NCBI GenBank assembly: GCA_036558745.1
Contig: DATBEZ010000023.1
Coordinates: 1 to 64,000 of the forward strand
Reading direction: 5' to 3'
Length of the DNA: 64,000 bases
Source of the DNA: JAMXLJ01 sp036558745
Lineage (GTDB): Bacteria; Actinomycetota; Acidimicrobiia; IMCC26256; JAMXLJ01
Shown piece after piece: positions 45,964-53,851 of this stretch (position 1 is its first letter; each line of letters begins with the position of its first letter). The notes under the pieces were generated by a model that had not been told where the DNA came from, searched no databases, and saw only the letters and a program-made list of their open reading frames with translations. The position numbers and the translations under genes were made by a program.

Positions 45964-46553
45964 CGGCGACCACGCGACCGCTCCCCCGGGCCGAGCGCCA
46001 GGCCGCGATCCTCCGTGCGGCCGCCGCCGCGTTCGCGCGCGGCGGCTACGCGCGCACCTCGATGGAGGACATCGCGGCCGAGTGCGGCATCACGAAGCTC
46101 ATCGTGTACCGCCACTTCGACTCGAAGGAAGTGCTGTACCGCGCCGTCCTCCAACGCGTGTTCGACCGTCTCGCGGAGGAGTTCCTCACCGCGTACTCGC
46201 AGCGCACGACGGGCATCGGCGCGCGCAGCCTGCTCACCGTCGCCCGCGAGGACCCGGCCGGCTTCCAGCTGCTCTGGCGCCACGCGGCACGCGAGCCCGA
46301 CTTCGCCGACTACGCCCGAGAGCTGCGCGATCACGCGGTCGACGCCTCCCGTGCAGTGCTCGCCGGTCGCGTCGACCCTGCGCTGCACGAGTGGGCCGCG
46401 CAGACGTTGTTCGGCTACTTGCTCGAGGCCACGCTCAACTGGCTCGACTACGGACAGCCCACGCGCGACGCGGAGTTCGTCGCCATGACGACCGAAGGGG
46501 CGCGGGCGGCGGTGGTGCGCTTCGGCGCGCGCAGCGCGACGACGTCGGGTTAG
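45957..46553 (+). CDS. TetR/AcrR-family transcriptional regulator
   Basis: 198 residues. The N-terminal helix-turn-helix is textbook: RQAAILRAAAAAFARGGY, TSMEDIAAECGITKLIVYRH and FDSKEVLYRAV. The C-terminal ligand-binding domain has an amphipathic end (LFGYLLEATLNWLDYGQP). The ATG at 45957 is chosen because the operator and -10 box lie immediately before it; leader length would be only about 6 nt. It probably represses itself and the diiron/flavin operon until a ligand binds. Confidence 0.93.
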   Translation: MATATTRPLPRAERQAAILRAAAAAFARGGYARTSMEDIAAECGITKLIVYRHFDSKEVLYRAVLQRVFDRLAEEFLTAYSQRTTGIGARSLLTVAREDPAGFQLLWRHAAREPDFADYARELRDHAVDASRAVLAGRVDPALHEWAAQTLFGYLLEATLNWLDYGQPTRDAEFVAMTTEGARAAVVRFGARSATTSG

Positions 46554-46568
46554 CCGGACGCGCCGCGC

Positions 46569-47507
46569 TCAGCCGACGGCCGGCCGGACGATCGGCGCCG
46601 GCGTCACGCCCGCCGGTCGACGCTCGACCTCCGCGAGCTGCTCCGCGGTCATGACCGCGCGCAGCGACGCGATCGCGACCTCGAGCTGGTCGAGAGTCGG
46701 CTCGCGCGTCGTGAGCCGCTGCAGGGTGAGCCCGGGGCGCATGAGCACGCGCACCCACTTCCGGTCCATGTGCTTCGCCGCGAACCTGATCACCTCGTAG
46801 CTCAACGCCGCGATCACCGGGATCAGCACGATGCGCGACGCGATGAGGACGACCCAGCCGGGGCGGCCGACGAAGGAGTACACGACGATCGTCAGCAGCA
46901 TGACGGTCAGCAGGAAGTTGGTGCCGCAACGCACGTGCTCGGTGGTGAAGCGCTGCGCGGACTCCGGTGTGAGCTCGACATCGTTCTCGTACGCCGCGAT
47001 CGCCTTGTGCTCGGCGCCGTGGTACTGGAACACGCGCCGCACGTCGGCCAGGCGCGCGATGAGCGCGAGATAGCCGATGAAGATCGCGAGCCGCAGCACG
47101 CCCTCGGCGACGTTGAACTGCCAACCGTGCCGGCCGACCACGCCACCGAGACCGCGCGCCGCCACCGCGGGCAGCAGGATGAAGAGCGCGGTGAAGAACA
47201 CGAGCGCGATGCCGACGGCCCACGCCATCGCTCCGCTCGAAACCTCTTCGTCCTCGGGCAGCTGACGCGTCGCCGACCACATGAGCGCGCGCATGCCGAG
47301 CGTCAGCGACTCGGCGAGCGTCATGATGCCGCGCACCATCGGCACCTTTGACCAGCGCTCCGCCCACCGCGGCGCGTCGTGGACCGCGAGCTCGATCTCG
47401 CCGTCCTGGCTGCGCACCGCGACGGCCCATGTCGTCGCACCCCGCATCATCACGCCGTCCATGACGGCCTGGCCGCCCATGTAGCGCGGTTCGGGGTTGG
47501 AAGACAT
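46569..47507 (-). CDS. DUF1385 membrane protein (YqhQ-like)
   Basis: 312 residues. MGGQAVMDGVMMRG at the N-terminus and FQYHGAEHKAIAAYE with HVRCGTNFLLTV are the family signatures, followed by several membrane helices. The His/Glu residues in YHGAEHK suggest a metal site. Function unknown. The ATG at 47507 follows GGGAG. It lies 13 bp behind rpmE, a pairing common in Gram-positive genomes (rho-rpmE-DUF1385-prfA). Confidence 0.9.
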   Translation of the reverse strand: MSSNPEPRYMGGQAVMDGVMMRGATTWAVAVRSQDGEIELAVHDAPRWAERWSKVPMVRGIMTLAESLTLGMRALMWSATRQLPEDEEVSSGAMAWAVGIALVFFTALFILLPAVAARGLGGVVGRHGWQFNVAEGVLRLAIFIGYLALIARLADVRRVFQYHGAEHKAIAAYENDVELTPESAQRFTTEHVRCGTNFLLTVMLLTIVVYSFVGRPGWVVLIASRIVLIPVIAALSYEVIRFAAKHMDRKWVRVLMRPGLTLQRLTTREPTLDQLEVAIASLRAVMTAEQLAEVERRPAGVTPAPIVRPAVG

Positions 47508-47520
47508 GGGCTGCTCCCGG

Positions 47521-47748
47521 TCAGGCCTTCTTGGCCCGGGTGCTCTTCTGCGCCTTGGCGTAGCGGCGCTGGAAGCGCTCGACCCGGCCACCGGTGTCCA
47601 CGAGCTTCTGCTTGCCCGTGTAGAAGGGGTGGCACTCGGAGCACAGCTCGACCCGCAGCTCGGGCACGGTCGAACGGGTCGTGAACGTGTTGCCGCACGA
47701 GCACTTGACGCTGCACTCGACGTAGTTCGGATGGATATCGGTCTTCAA
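47521..47748 (-). CDS. rpmE: 50S ribosomal protein L31 (zinc-binding type)
   Basis: 75 residues. MKTDIHPNYVECSVKCSCGN begins the protein and CSECHPFYTGKQKLVDTGG follows; four cysteines (C..C-S-C, C-S-E-C) make it the zinc-containing C+ form. The start codon appears to be TTG at 47748, as no ATG or GTG gives the conserved N-terminus. The leader comes from the repeated element 47763-47860. It is between rho and DUF1385 as usual. Confidence 0.95.
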   Translation of the reverse strand: MKTDIHPNYVECSVKCSCGNTFTTRSTVPELRVELCSECHPFYTGKQKLVDTGGRVERFQRRYAKAQKSTRAKKA

Positions 47749-47762
47749 TGTCTTCTCGCTCT

Positions 47763-47860
47763 CTCACTCCCTGCAGGGCTCCGGTGTTTGCCCTGCGGGG
47801 TCAGGTCGTTCGATCGCTGGCGAGCGACCTCGCTCGTCCCTCGCTCCGGTCGCCGCGCTC
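47763..47860 (-). repeat. Dispersed ~100-bp leader element, copy C (upstream of rpmE)
   Basis: Between rho and rpmE. On the minus strand it ends with GAGTGAGAG, 12 nt before the rpmE TTG. GGCGAGCGACCTCGCTCG and TCCCTCGCTCCGGTCGCCGC match copy B, and CTCACTCCCT plus GGGCTCCGGTG match copy A. A GCAGGGC..GCCCTGC stem could form just before the ribosome site. Confidence 0.65.
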
Positions 47861-47911
47861 TGCCGAGAACGGTAGCGGACGGCCAGATGTTCCCTGCCGG
47901 GGCTCTTCCCA

Positions 47912-49702
47912 CTAACCGCCGGGCGTGGGTGCCTTGGCGATCTCGGCCAGGAACTCGTCGTTGCTCTTGGTGGTGCGGATCTTGTCGATGAGCAGCTCCA
48001 GGCCGGCGCCGCCCTCGAGCGCGTTGAGCACCCGGCGCAGCTTCCAGACCTGCTGGAGCTGGTTGCGGTCGAAGAGCAGCTCCTCGTGGCGGGTGCTCGA
48101 CGCCTCGACGTCGATCGACGGGTAGATCCGCCGCTCGGAGAGACGCCGGTCGAGGCGCAGCTCCATGTTCCCGGTGCCCTTGAACTCCTCGAAGATCACC
48201 TCGTCCATGCGGCTGCCGGTCTCGATGAGCGCGGTCGCGACGATCGTGAGCGAGCCACCCTCCTCGATGTTGCGGGCCGCACCGAAGAACCGCTTCGGCG
48301 GGTACAGCGCGGTCGAGTCGACGCCACCCGAGAGGATGCGGCCCGACGCGGGCTGGGCGAGGTTGTAGGCCCGGGCGAGGCGGGTGATGCCGTCGAGCAC
48401 GATCACGACGTCCTTGCCCAGCTCGACCAGTCGCTTGGCCCGCTCGATCGTGAGCTCGGCGACCTGGGTGTGCTCCTCGGAGGGCCGGTCGAACGTGCTC
48501 GCGACGACCTCGCCCTTCACGACGTGGCGGCGCATGTCGGTGACCTCTTCGGGCCGCTCGTCGACGAGCAGCACCATGAGGTGCACCTCGGGGTTGTTGC
48601 GCTCGATCGAGAAGACGAGCTGCTTGAGGATCGTCGTCTTGCCCGCCTTCGGCGGTGAGACGATGAGCCCGCGCTGACCCTTCCCGATCGGCGAGATGAG
48701 GTCGACGATCCGGCCCGTCATGTTCGCCGGGTCCTCGCGCAGCTCCAGACGCAGCTTCTCGTCGGGGAACAGCGGCGTGAGGTCCTCGAAGCGTGCCCGC
48801 GTGCGCGCGTCGTCGGGCGTCATGCCGTTGATCTCGTCGACGCGCAGCAGCGCCGGGTACTTCTCGTTGCTCGCCGGCGGGCGCGTCGCGCCGCGCACGA
48901 AGTCGCCCTTGCGGAGCGCGAACCGCCGCACCTGTGACGCGGAGACGTACACGTCCTTCGCGCCGGGCAGGTAGCTGGTCGTGCGCAGGAAGCCGTAGCC
49001 CTCGTCGCGGAGGTCGAGCAGTCCCTGCACCTCGACCGGCTCGCCGACGGGCTCGTCGGGACGGGGGCCACCCTCGTACTGGCGGTCGCGATCGCGGTCG
49101 CGCCCGCGACGCCGGCGACGGCGACGGTTGCCCTCGCCGTACGACTGGCGATCGTCGTCGTCGGTGCGGGTGCCGGTGCCGCTCCCGTCGCCACCGTCGT
49201 GCGCCGAGCCGTTGGTCCCGGCCCGGTCGGCAGGCGCGGTCGCGCCGCCCTCCGAGTCCGGCGCGGTCGTCGTCGTGCTCACGGACGGGGCGCGGCCGAC
49301 CGCCGCGTCGCTTCCTTCCGCGTCTCCCGTACCCGCGTCGCCGGCCGTCGCCGTGGCGGTGCTCGCCGACGCGGACCGCGCGGGTCGCGGCGCGGCGGGC
49401 TCGTCGGACGCGTCGGTCGTCGACGCCGCGAGCGCGTCCTCTTCGGCGGCGAGCGCCGCGATCGGGTCGTCGACCGTCTTGCGGCTGCGGACCCGCTTCG
49501 GCTTCGCGGCCGCGTCGGCCGGTGCGCTGCCGTTGCTCGCGGCCTCGGCACCGTTGGCACCCGCCGCGGCGAGGATCGCCTCGACGAGATCCGCCTTGCG
49601 CAGACGGGTCACGCCTCGAACGCCCATGGCCCCGGCGATCGCGTGCAACTCCTCGCGATCCTTGCCGTCGAGCATGGAACGCTCGAGCTGCTGCTCGCTC
49701 AT
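47912..49702 (-). CDS. rho: Transcription termination factor Rho (with long N-terminal insertion)
   Basis: Hexameric RNA helicase that terminates transcription. 596 residues. A Rho-N/SAP-like domain (REELHAIAGAMGVRGVTRLR) is followed by an insertion of about 170 residues rich in Ala, Thr, Asp and Gly that ends in a basic stretch (RRRRRRGRDRDRDRQ). An RNA-binding OLD (YGFLRTTSYLPGAKDVYVS) and the ATPase core with Walker A PPKAGKTT come next. The insertion is typical of actinobacteria and binds RNA. The ATG at 49702 has GAGGAG 9 nt before it. Confidence 0.97.
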   Translation of the reverse strand: MSEQQLERSMLDGKDREELHAIAGAMGVRGVTRLRKADLVEAILAAAGANGAEAASNGSAPADAAAKPKRVRSRKTVDDPIAALAAEEDALAASTTDASDEPAAPRPARSASASTATATAGDAGTGDAEGSDAAVGRAPSVSTTTTAPDSEGGATAPADRAGTNGSAHDGGDGSGTGTRTDDDDRQSYGEGNRRRRRRRGRDRDRDRQYEGGPRPDEPVGEPVEVQGLLDLRDEGYGFLRTTSYLPGAKDVYVSASQVRRFALRKGDFVRGATRPPASNEKYPALLRVDEINGMTPDDARTRARFEDLTPLFPDEKLRLELREDPANMTGRIVDLISPIGKGQRGLIVSPPKAGKTTILKQLVFSIERNNPEVHLMVLLVDERPEEVTDMRRHVVKGEVVASTFDRPSEEHTQVAELTIERAKRLVELGKDVVIVLDGITRLARAYNLAQPASGRILSGGVDSTALYPPKRFFGAARNIEEGGSLTIVATALIETGSRMDEVIFEEFKGTGNMELRLDRRLSERRIYPSIDVEASSTRHEELLFDRNQLQQVWKLRRVLNALEGGAGLELLIDKIRTTKSNDEFLAEIAKAPTPGG

Positions 49703-49703
49703 G

Positions 49704-50132
49704 TCAGTGGACTCCTCGGGGGAACGGAACGGGGAACGAACGGTGTGTGTGGGAGTGCTCGAGCTCTCGATCCATGGGCCGCCCGCGTGAACTCGTGGGC
49801 CCGCCGCACGGCGTGTCGGCGGTGGAAGCTCCTCGCCGTCCACGTGACGAGGAGCGGCACGACGACCGGGCTCTCGTGCGCCCCACCCTCGAATTCGCGG
49901 CCCTTGGGCTCGCGAGCTCCAGGAGCCCCTGGGCGCGACGGGCGCCCGCGGGGACGAGATCGGTCCTGCTCATGATCGCGCGTCCGAACGGCGCGCGGCT
50001 GCCAAACGCGACGATCGCCGCGGGTTCGAGGATTCCGGTCACGACCGCATCGGCGGGCCGGGCGCTCGCCTTGAGCGCGTCGAAGGACCCGTCGTCCGAT
50101 TCGATGTCGTAGCGGAGGAAGACCACGTCCAT
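49704..50132 (-). CDS. Possible leader ORF of rho (uncertain)
   Basis: A 142-codon frame that stops one base before the rho ATG. Its first 80 codons (VFLRYDIESDDGSFDALKAS, GILEPAAIVAFGSRAPFGRA) have the high third-position GC expected of translated DNA, while the rest is Arg/Ser-rich and resembles non-coding sequence. Upstream, an overlapping frame (ELISRVRTAVPGVPVVSSRF, about 50260-50135) is also coding-like. This could be a leader peptide, a frameshifted gene or chance. I recognise no family. Confidence 0.35.
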   Translation of the reverse strand: MDVVFLRYDIESDDGSFDALKASARPADAVVTGILEPAAIVAFGSRAPFGRAIMSRTDLVPAGARRAQGLLELASPRAANSRVGRTRARSSCRSSSRGRRGASTADTPCGGPTSSRGRPMDRELEHSHTHRSFPVPFPRGVH

Positions 50133-50373
50133 GCTCCGTTCGCATGCCGTCCGGCGAAGCGGTGGTGGTCAGGAGGACTCGTCGTGCGTCGACGGGTTCG
50201 AGCGGGGCGGGGCGGAAGCGACTGGAGACCACCGGCACCCCGGGAACCGCGGTACGCACCCGGGAGATCAGCTCCCACGCCGGGGAAGGCTCGGTGCGAT
50301 GCGGCGGGACGAGCCGACCTGCTCGAGGTGCGCCTGCGTGTGGTGCGCCTCCAGCCCTGCCGGACTCGCCGCA

Positions 50374-50403
50374 AGTGTACCGAATCACCAGGTCGCTCAG
50401 CAA
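50374..50403 (-). promoter_or_regulatory. Promoter of rho (TTGCTG-N18-TACACT)
   Basis: On the minus strand TTGCTG (50403-50398) and TACACT (50379-50374) are separated by 18 nt, directly behind the hairpin that ends the upstream gene. The start near 50367 would give rho a leader of about 665 nt, unusually long here. Confidence 0.6.
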
Positions 50404-50407
50404 TCAT

Positions 50408-50439
50408 CGGGCGACCCGCCCGACCCGACGGGTCGCCCG
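50408..50439 (-). terminator. Strong hairpin downstream of the phosphomutase gene
   Basis: CGGGCGACCCG (50408-50418) and CGGGTCGCCCG (50429-50439) form a perfect 11-bp stem with a 10-nt loop, 42 bp after the ApgM-type stop codon and just before the rho promoter. No U-run follows, so it would be a GC-rich actinobacterial-type terminator or an insulating structure. Confidence 0.55.
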
Positions 50440-50480
50440 CTCGTGCGGCGCGCCGCGGACGCGGCAGTGGCAGACCGCGA

Positions 50481-51650
50481 TCAGCGCACGGCGGACTGCA
50501 GGAGTCGACCCATGAGGTCGTGCGCGTCCACGACCGGCGCGTCCTGCACCGCGGCTTCCGTGTAGCAGCCGCCCGGGCCGTCGCGCTCCGAGTCGAAGAG
50601 CACGAACGGAACCGGCTCGGCGGTGTGGGTACGGAGCGCGCACGGGGTCGCGTGGTCGGGCAGGAGCAGGACGCGGTGCGGCCCGAGCTCGGGCAACGCG
50701 TCCATGAGCGGTCCGATCACGTCGCGGTCCCACGACTCGAGCGCGGCGACCTTCTCCTCCACGTCGCCCTGGTGCCCGGCCTCGTCGGTCGCCTCGACGT
50801 GCAGCAGGAAGAAGTCGCGGTCCTCGAGGCTGCGCAGACACGCTTCGCGCTGGGCTGCATAGTCGTTGTCGAAGCCCGCAGTCGCACCTGGGACGTCGAC
50901 GACCTCGACACCGGTGAGCACACCGAGCCCGCGAACCAGGTCGACCGCGGAGCTCAAGCGGCCGCGCACGCCGTAGCGCGCTTCGAACGCGGGAAGCCGC
51001 GGGCGGACGCCCTGGCCCCACAGCCAGATCTGCGACGCCTGCGATCCGACCTCGCGCGCCACGCGGGTCACGACGTCACGCGACGCGTCCATCAGCTCGA
51101 CGAGTCGCGCCGACGCGGGGCCGGTCGGAAGGACGGCCGCCCTGCCGGTGAGGTCGTGGGGCGGAACGCACGACGCCTCGGCCAACGAAGCCGGCAGCAC
51201 TGCGAGGTGCCGGTACTCGACACCGGCGTGGAAACGCACACCGTCGCGACCGTGACCGAGCGCGTCGTCGAGCGCGGCGACGATCGCGTGGCTCTGCTCG
51301 TTCGACGGGTGGCCGGCGGCGAAGTCGACCATCGTGCCGGCGTCGTCGATCGTCACGAGGTTGCACCGGTACGCGACCTCGTCGGACGCGAGCTCGACGC
51401 CCATCGCCGCGGCTTCGATCGGGGCACGACCGGTGTGGAACTCGGCCGGGTCGTACCCGAGGATCGCGAGGTTCCCCACGTCGCTCCCCGGCGGAAGGCC
51501 GGGCGGGATCACACGGGCGCGACCGATCTCCCCACGCGCCGCGAGCGCCGCGAGGTTGGGCATCGACGCGGCCGCGAGCGGTGTGCGGCCGTCGAGCGCC
51601 GCGAGCGGTTGGTCGGCACATCCGTCGGGAACGAGGACGACGTATCGCAC
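50481..51650 (-). CDS. ApgM-type alkaline-phosphatase-superfamily phosphomutase / putative homoserine kinase
   Basis: 389 residues of the archaeal-type, cofactor-independent phosphoglycerate mutase family. RYVVLVPDGCADQPL carries the first metal Asp. GSDVGNLAILGYDP has the catalytic Ser, TGRAPIEAA follows, and LLHVEATDEAGHQGD and LLPDHATPCALRTHTAEPVP complete the metal sites. Some members are annotated as the functional analogue of homoserine kinase. The threonine genes nearby and the absence of thrB in the window make that possible. The GTG at 51650 (7 nt after TACGAT) is preferred over the ATG at 51659, which overlaps the -10 box. Confidence 0.85.
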   Translation of the reverse strand: MRYVVLVPDGCADQPLAALDGRTPLAAASMPNLAALAARGEIGRARVIPPGLPPGSDVGNLAILGYDPAEFHTGRAPIEAAAMGVELASDEVAYRCNLVTIDDAGTMVDFAAGHPSNEQSHAIVAALDDALGHGRDGVRFHAGVEYRHLAVLPASLAEASCVPPHDLTGRAAVLPTGPASARLVELMDASRDVVTRVAREVGSQASQIWLWGQGVRPRLPAFEARYGVRGRLSSAVDLVRGLGVLTGVEVVDVPGATAGFDNDYAAQREACLRSLEDRDFFLLHVEATDEAGHQGDVEEKVAALESWDRDVIGPLMDALPELGPHRVLLLPDHATPCALRTHTAEPVPFVLFDSERDGPGGCYTEAAVQDAPVVDAHDLMGRLLQSAVR

Positions 51651-51657
51651 GGACGTC

Positions 51658-51663
51658 ATCGTA
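51658..51663 (-). promoter_or_regulatory. -10 box TACGAT, leaderless start of ApgM-type gene
   Basis: TACGAT on the minus strand is followed by 7 nt and GTG 51650, the same spacing as at the DUF4012 gene. It faces the divergent box at 51693-51698, so the two start codons are only 56 bp apart. Confidence 0.5.
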
Positions 51664-51692
51664 GGTGACGCTCGCGAATGCTCCCGGCTGGG

Positions 51693-51698
51693 TAGCGT
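51693..51698 (+). promoter_or_regulatory. -10 box TAGCGT, leaderless start of sugar-dehydrogenase-like lipoprotein
   Basis: TAGCGT is followed by 8 nt and GTG 51707. There is no ribosome site before this GTG. Confidence 0.45.
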
Positions 51699-51706
51699 CC
51701 CGGGCC

Positions 51707-52990
51707 GTGCACCCCGGCGCCCGCCTCTCGTCCCGACGCGCGACCTCGATCGTGTTGGGTCTCGTCGTCGCACTGACCGGTGGGACCGCGCTCACCGCTT
51801 GCAGCGGCGGTGGCTCCTCGGGCGCGTCGCGTCGCACGACGACGACCAGCGGGACCACGACGACATCCACGAGCCGCGGCGCGGCGACAGCCACCTCGGA
51901 CCCGAACGCGCCCGAGCCGACCGGTCTCGACGTGACGGTCAGGGCGACGAAGATCGCGGACCTCGCCGGCACGACCGCGATGGCCGTGCGGACCGGAGAC
52001 GACGCGCTGTACGTGACCGAGCAGGTCGGGCGGGTGCGCGCGATCCGCGCCGGGCGCGTCGACCCGACGCCCGTCCTCGACCTGACCGACCGCGTCGCCT
52101 CCGGCGGCGAGCGCGGGTTGCTCGGTCTCACGTTCTCACCCGACGGCAGCCACCTCTACGTCGACTACACGAACCGCCAGGGCGACACCCGGGTCGACGA
52201 GTACACGATGCGCGGCGGCGGCGCCGACCCGTCGTCGCGCCGCCAGCTGCTCGCGATCGCGCAGCCGCAACCGAACCACAACGGCGGCAACGTCGTGATC
52301 GGACCGGACGGGATGCTCTGGATCGCGATGGGTGACGGCGGCGCGGGCGGCGACCAGGGTCCGGGTCACGCGCCCGGCGGCAACGCGCAGTCGCTCCAGA
52401 CCTTGCTCGGCAAGCTGCTGCGCATCGATCCACACCCGTCGGGAACGAACGCCTACGGGATCCCGCCGGACAACCCGTTCGCGAACGGCGGCGGCCGGCC
52501 CGAGATCTGGGCCTATGGCCTCCGGAACCCGTGGCGTTTCGAGTTCGACCGCCAGACGCGCGACCTCTGGATCGGCGACGTGGGCCAGAGCGCGTGGGAG
52601 GAGGTCGACTTCGTCCGAGCGGGAACCGGCGCCGGGAGCAACTTCGGGTGGAACCGTCTCGAGGGCACCCATCGCTACGCCGGAGCCGCGCCCGCGAACG
52701 CGGTCCCGCCCGTGTACGAGTACTCGCACGACGCCGACGGCGGGAGCTGCGCGATCACCGGAGGCTTCGTGTACCGCGGCACCCGCATCGCCGGTCTCCG
52801 CGGCGCGTATCTCTTCATCGACAACTGCGCGGGCCGGCTCCACGCGCTGCGACTCCGCGACGGACACGTGAGCGTGCAGCGCGCGCTCGACGTGCACCTC
52901 GGCTCCGTGTCGAGCTTCGGCCAGGATGCCTCCGGCGAGCTGTACCTGCTCTCGCAGTCGAACGGGATCTACCGGCTCGACCCTGCGTGA
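51707..52990 (+). CDS. PQQ-dependent sugar dehydrogenase (GSDH/soluble aldose dehydrogenase-like) lipoprotein
   Basis: 427 residues. A signal peptide with lipobox LTAC (lipid-anchored Cys) is followed by a Ser/Thr-rich linker to about residue 70 and then a six-bladed propeller. ALYVTEQVGRVRAIR, GGERGLLGLTFSPD, PNHNGGNVVIGPDGMLWIAMGDGG, YGLRNPWRFEFD and WIGDVGQSAWEEV are the family signatures, including the His of the active site. It would oxidise sugars or related compounds outside the cell with PQQ. No PQQ-synthesis genes are nearby. Confidence 0.9.
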   Translation: MHPGARLSSRRATSIVLGLVVALTGGTALTACSGGGSSGASRRTTTTSGTTTTSTSRGAATATSDPNAPEPTGLDVTVRATKIADLAGTTAMAVRTGDDALYVTEQVGRVRAIRAGRVDPTPVLDLTDRVASGGERGLLGLTFSPDGSHLYVDYTNRQGDTRVDEYTMRGGGADPSSRRQLLAIAQPQPNHNGGNVVIGPDGMLWIAMGDGGAGGDQGPGHAPGGNAQSLQTLLGKLLRIDPHPSGTNAYGIPPDNPFANGGGRPEIWAYGLRNPWRFEFDRQTRDLWIGDVGQSAWEEVDFVRAGTGAGSNFGWNRLEGTHRYAGAAPANAVPPVYEYSHDADGGSCAITGGFVYRGTRIAGLRGAYLFIDNCAGRLHALRLRDGHVSVQRALDVHLGSVSSFGQDASGELYLLSQSNGIYRLDPA

Positions 52991-53041
52991 CGAGGCCGCA
53001 CCGGCGCGAGCGGCGGGCCTGCGAGCGCGACCCGTGATCGG

Positions 53042-53839
53042 TCAGTGGCTCGACGCGCGCCGCAGCAGGAGCCCCGCGACGCGGCGGCTGAGGCCGCTCG
53101 GTGACACGTCCGAGAATGTCGCCGCGGCGCGGTTCATCGTGCCCGGGACGCAGAAATAGCCACCGCGATCCAATGTCTTCAACGCGGCGTCGACGACCTG
53201 GTCCGCGGTCATCCACAGGAAGCTCGGCACGTCGGACTGGTCGACCCCGGCACGGGCCTGGAACTCGGTGCGGGTGAAGCCCGGCTCGAGCAGCATCACC
53301 TGCACGCCGCGCGCCCTCGCCTCCTCCTGGATCGCGCGCGTGAAGCTGCTCACGAACGCTTTCGTCGCGCCGTAGGTCGCCATACCGGGATTGGGCTGGT
53401 ACGCGGCGAGCGACGAGACGTTCACGATGCGCCCCGCCCCGCGCCCGCCCATCGCGGCGAGCGCGGCGTGCGTGAGGCGCACAGGCGCGACGACGTTGAG
53501 GCGAACCTCGCGCTCCTCCTCGTCGATCTCGAGGTCGGAGAAGCGCCCCGCCGAGCCGAACCCCGCATTGTTGACGAGCAGCCCGACGAGCTTCCCCGGG
53601 TCGGTGAGACGCGCCTCGACATCGGCGAGCTGCGCGGGATCGGTGAGGTCGGCGCTCAAGGTCTCGACGTCGACGTGGCACGCGTCGCGGAGCCGGTCGG
53701 CGAGGTCGTCGAGGCGCGGCTTGGAGCGCGCGACGAGGACGAGATCGTCGCCTCGGGCAGCGAGTGCGCGTGCGAACGCCTCACCGAGTCCGGCGGACGC
53801 CCCGGTGACGAGGGCTCGGGTGGGGGTGTGGGTCGCCAT
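53042..53839 (-). CDS. Short-chain dehydrogenase/reductase
   Basis: 265 residues of the classical SDR family. The NAD(P)-binding loop is VTGASAGLGEAFARAL, the NNAG motif is in VNNAGFGSAGRF, and the catalytic Ser, Tyr and Lys lie in NVSSLAAYQPNPGMATYGATK. Closest in feel to DltE/YqjQ-type reductases; substrate unknown. The ATG at 53839 is 12 bp behind thrC, so it is likely the last gene of the argS-lysA-hom-thrC transcript. Confidence 0.92.
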   Translation of the reverse strand: MATHTPTRALVTGASAGLGEAFARALAARGDDLVLVARSKPRLDDLADRLRDACHVDVETLSADLTDPAQLADVEARLTDPGKLVGLLVNNAGFGSAGRFSDLEIDEEEREVRLNVVAPVRLTHAALAAMGGRGAGRIVNVSSLAAYQPNPGMATYGATKAFVSSFTRAIQEEARARGVQVMLLEPGFTRTEFQARAGVDQSDVPSFLWMTADQVVDAALKTLDRGGYFCVPGTMNRAAATFSDVSPSGLSRRVAGLLLRRASSH

Positions 53840-53851
53840 GGCGACCCATGA

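Noticed and set aside
52999..53030. GAGCGGCG..TGCGAGCGCGAC sequence, similar to 25878-25905
   Set aside because: Two short, similar GC-rich stretches; too short and too simple to call a repeat family with confidence.
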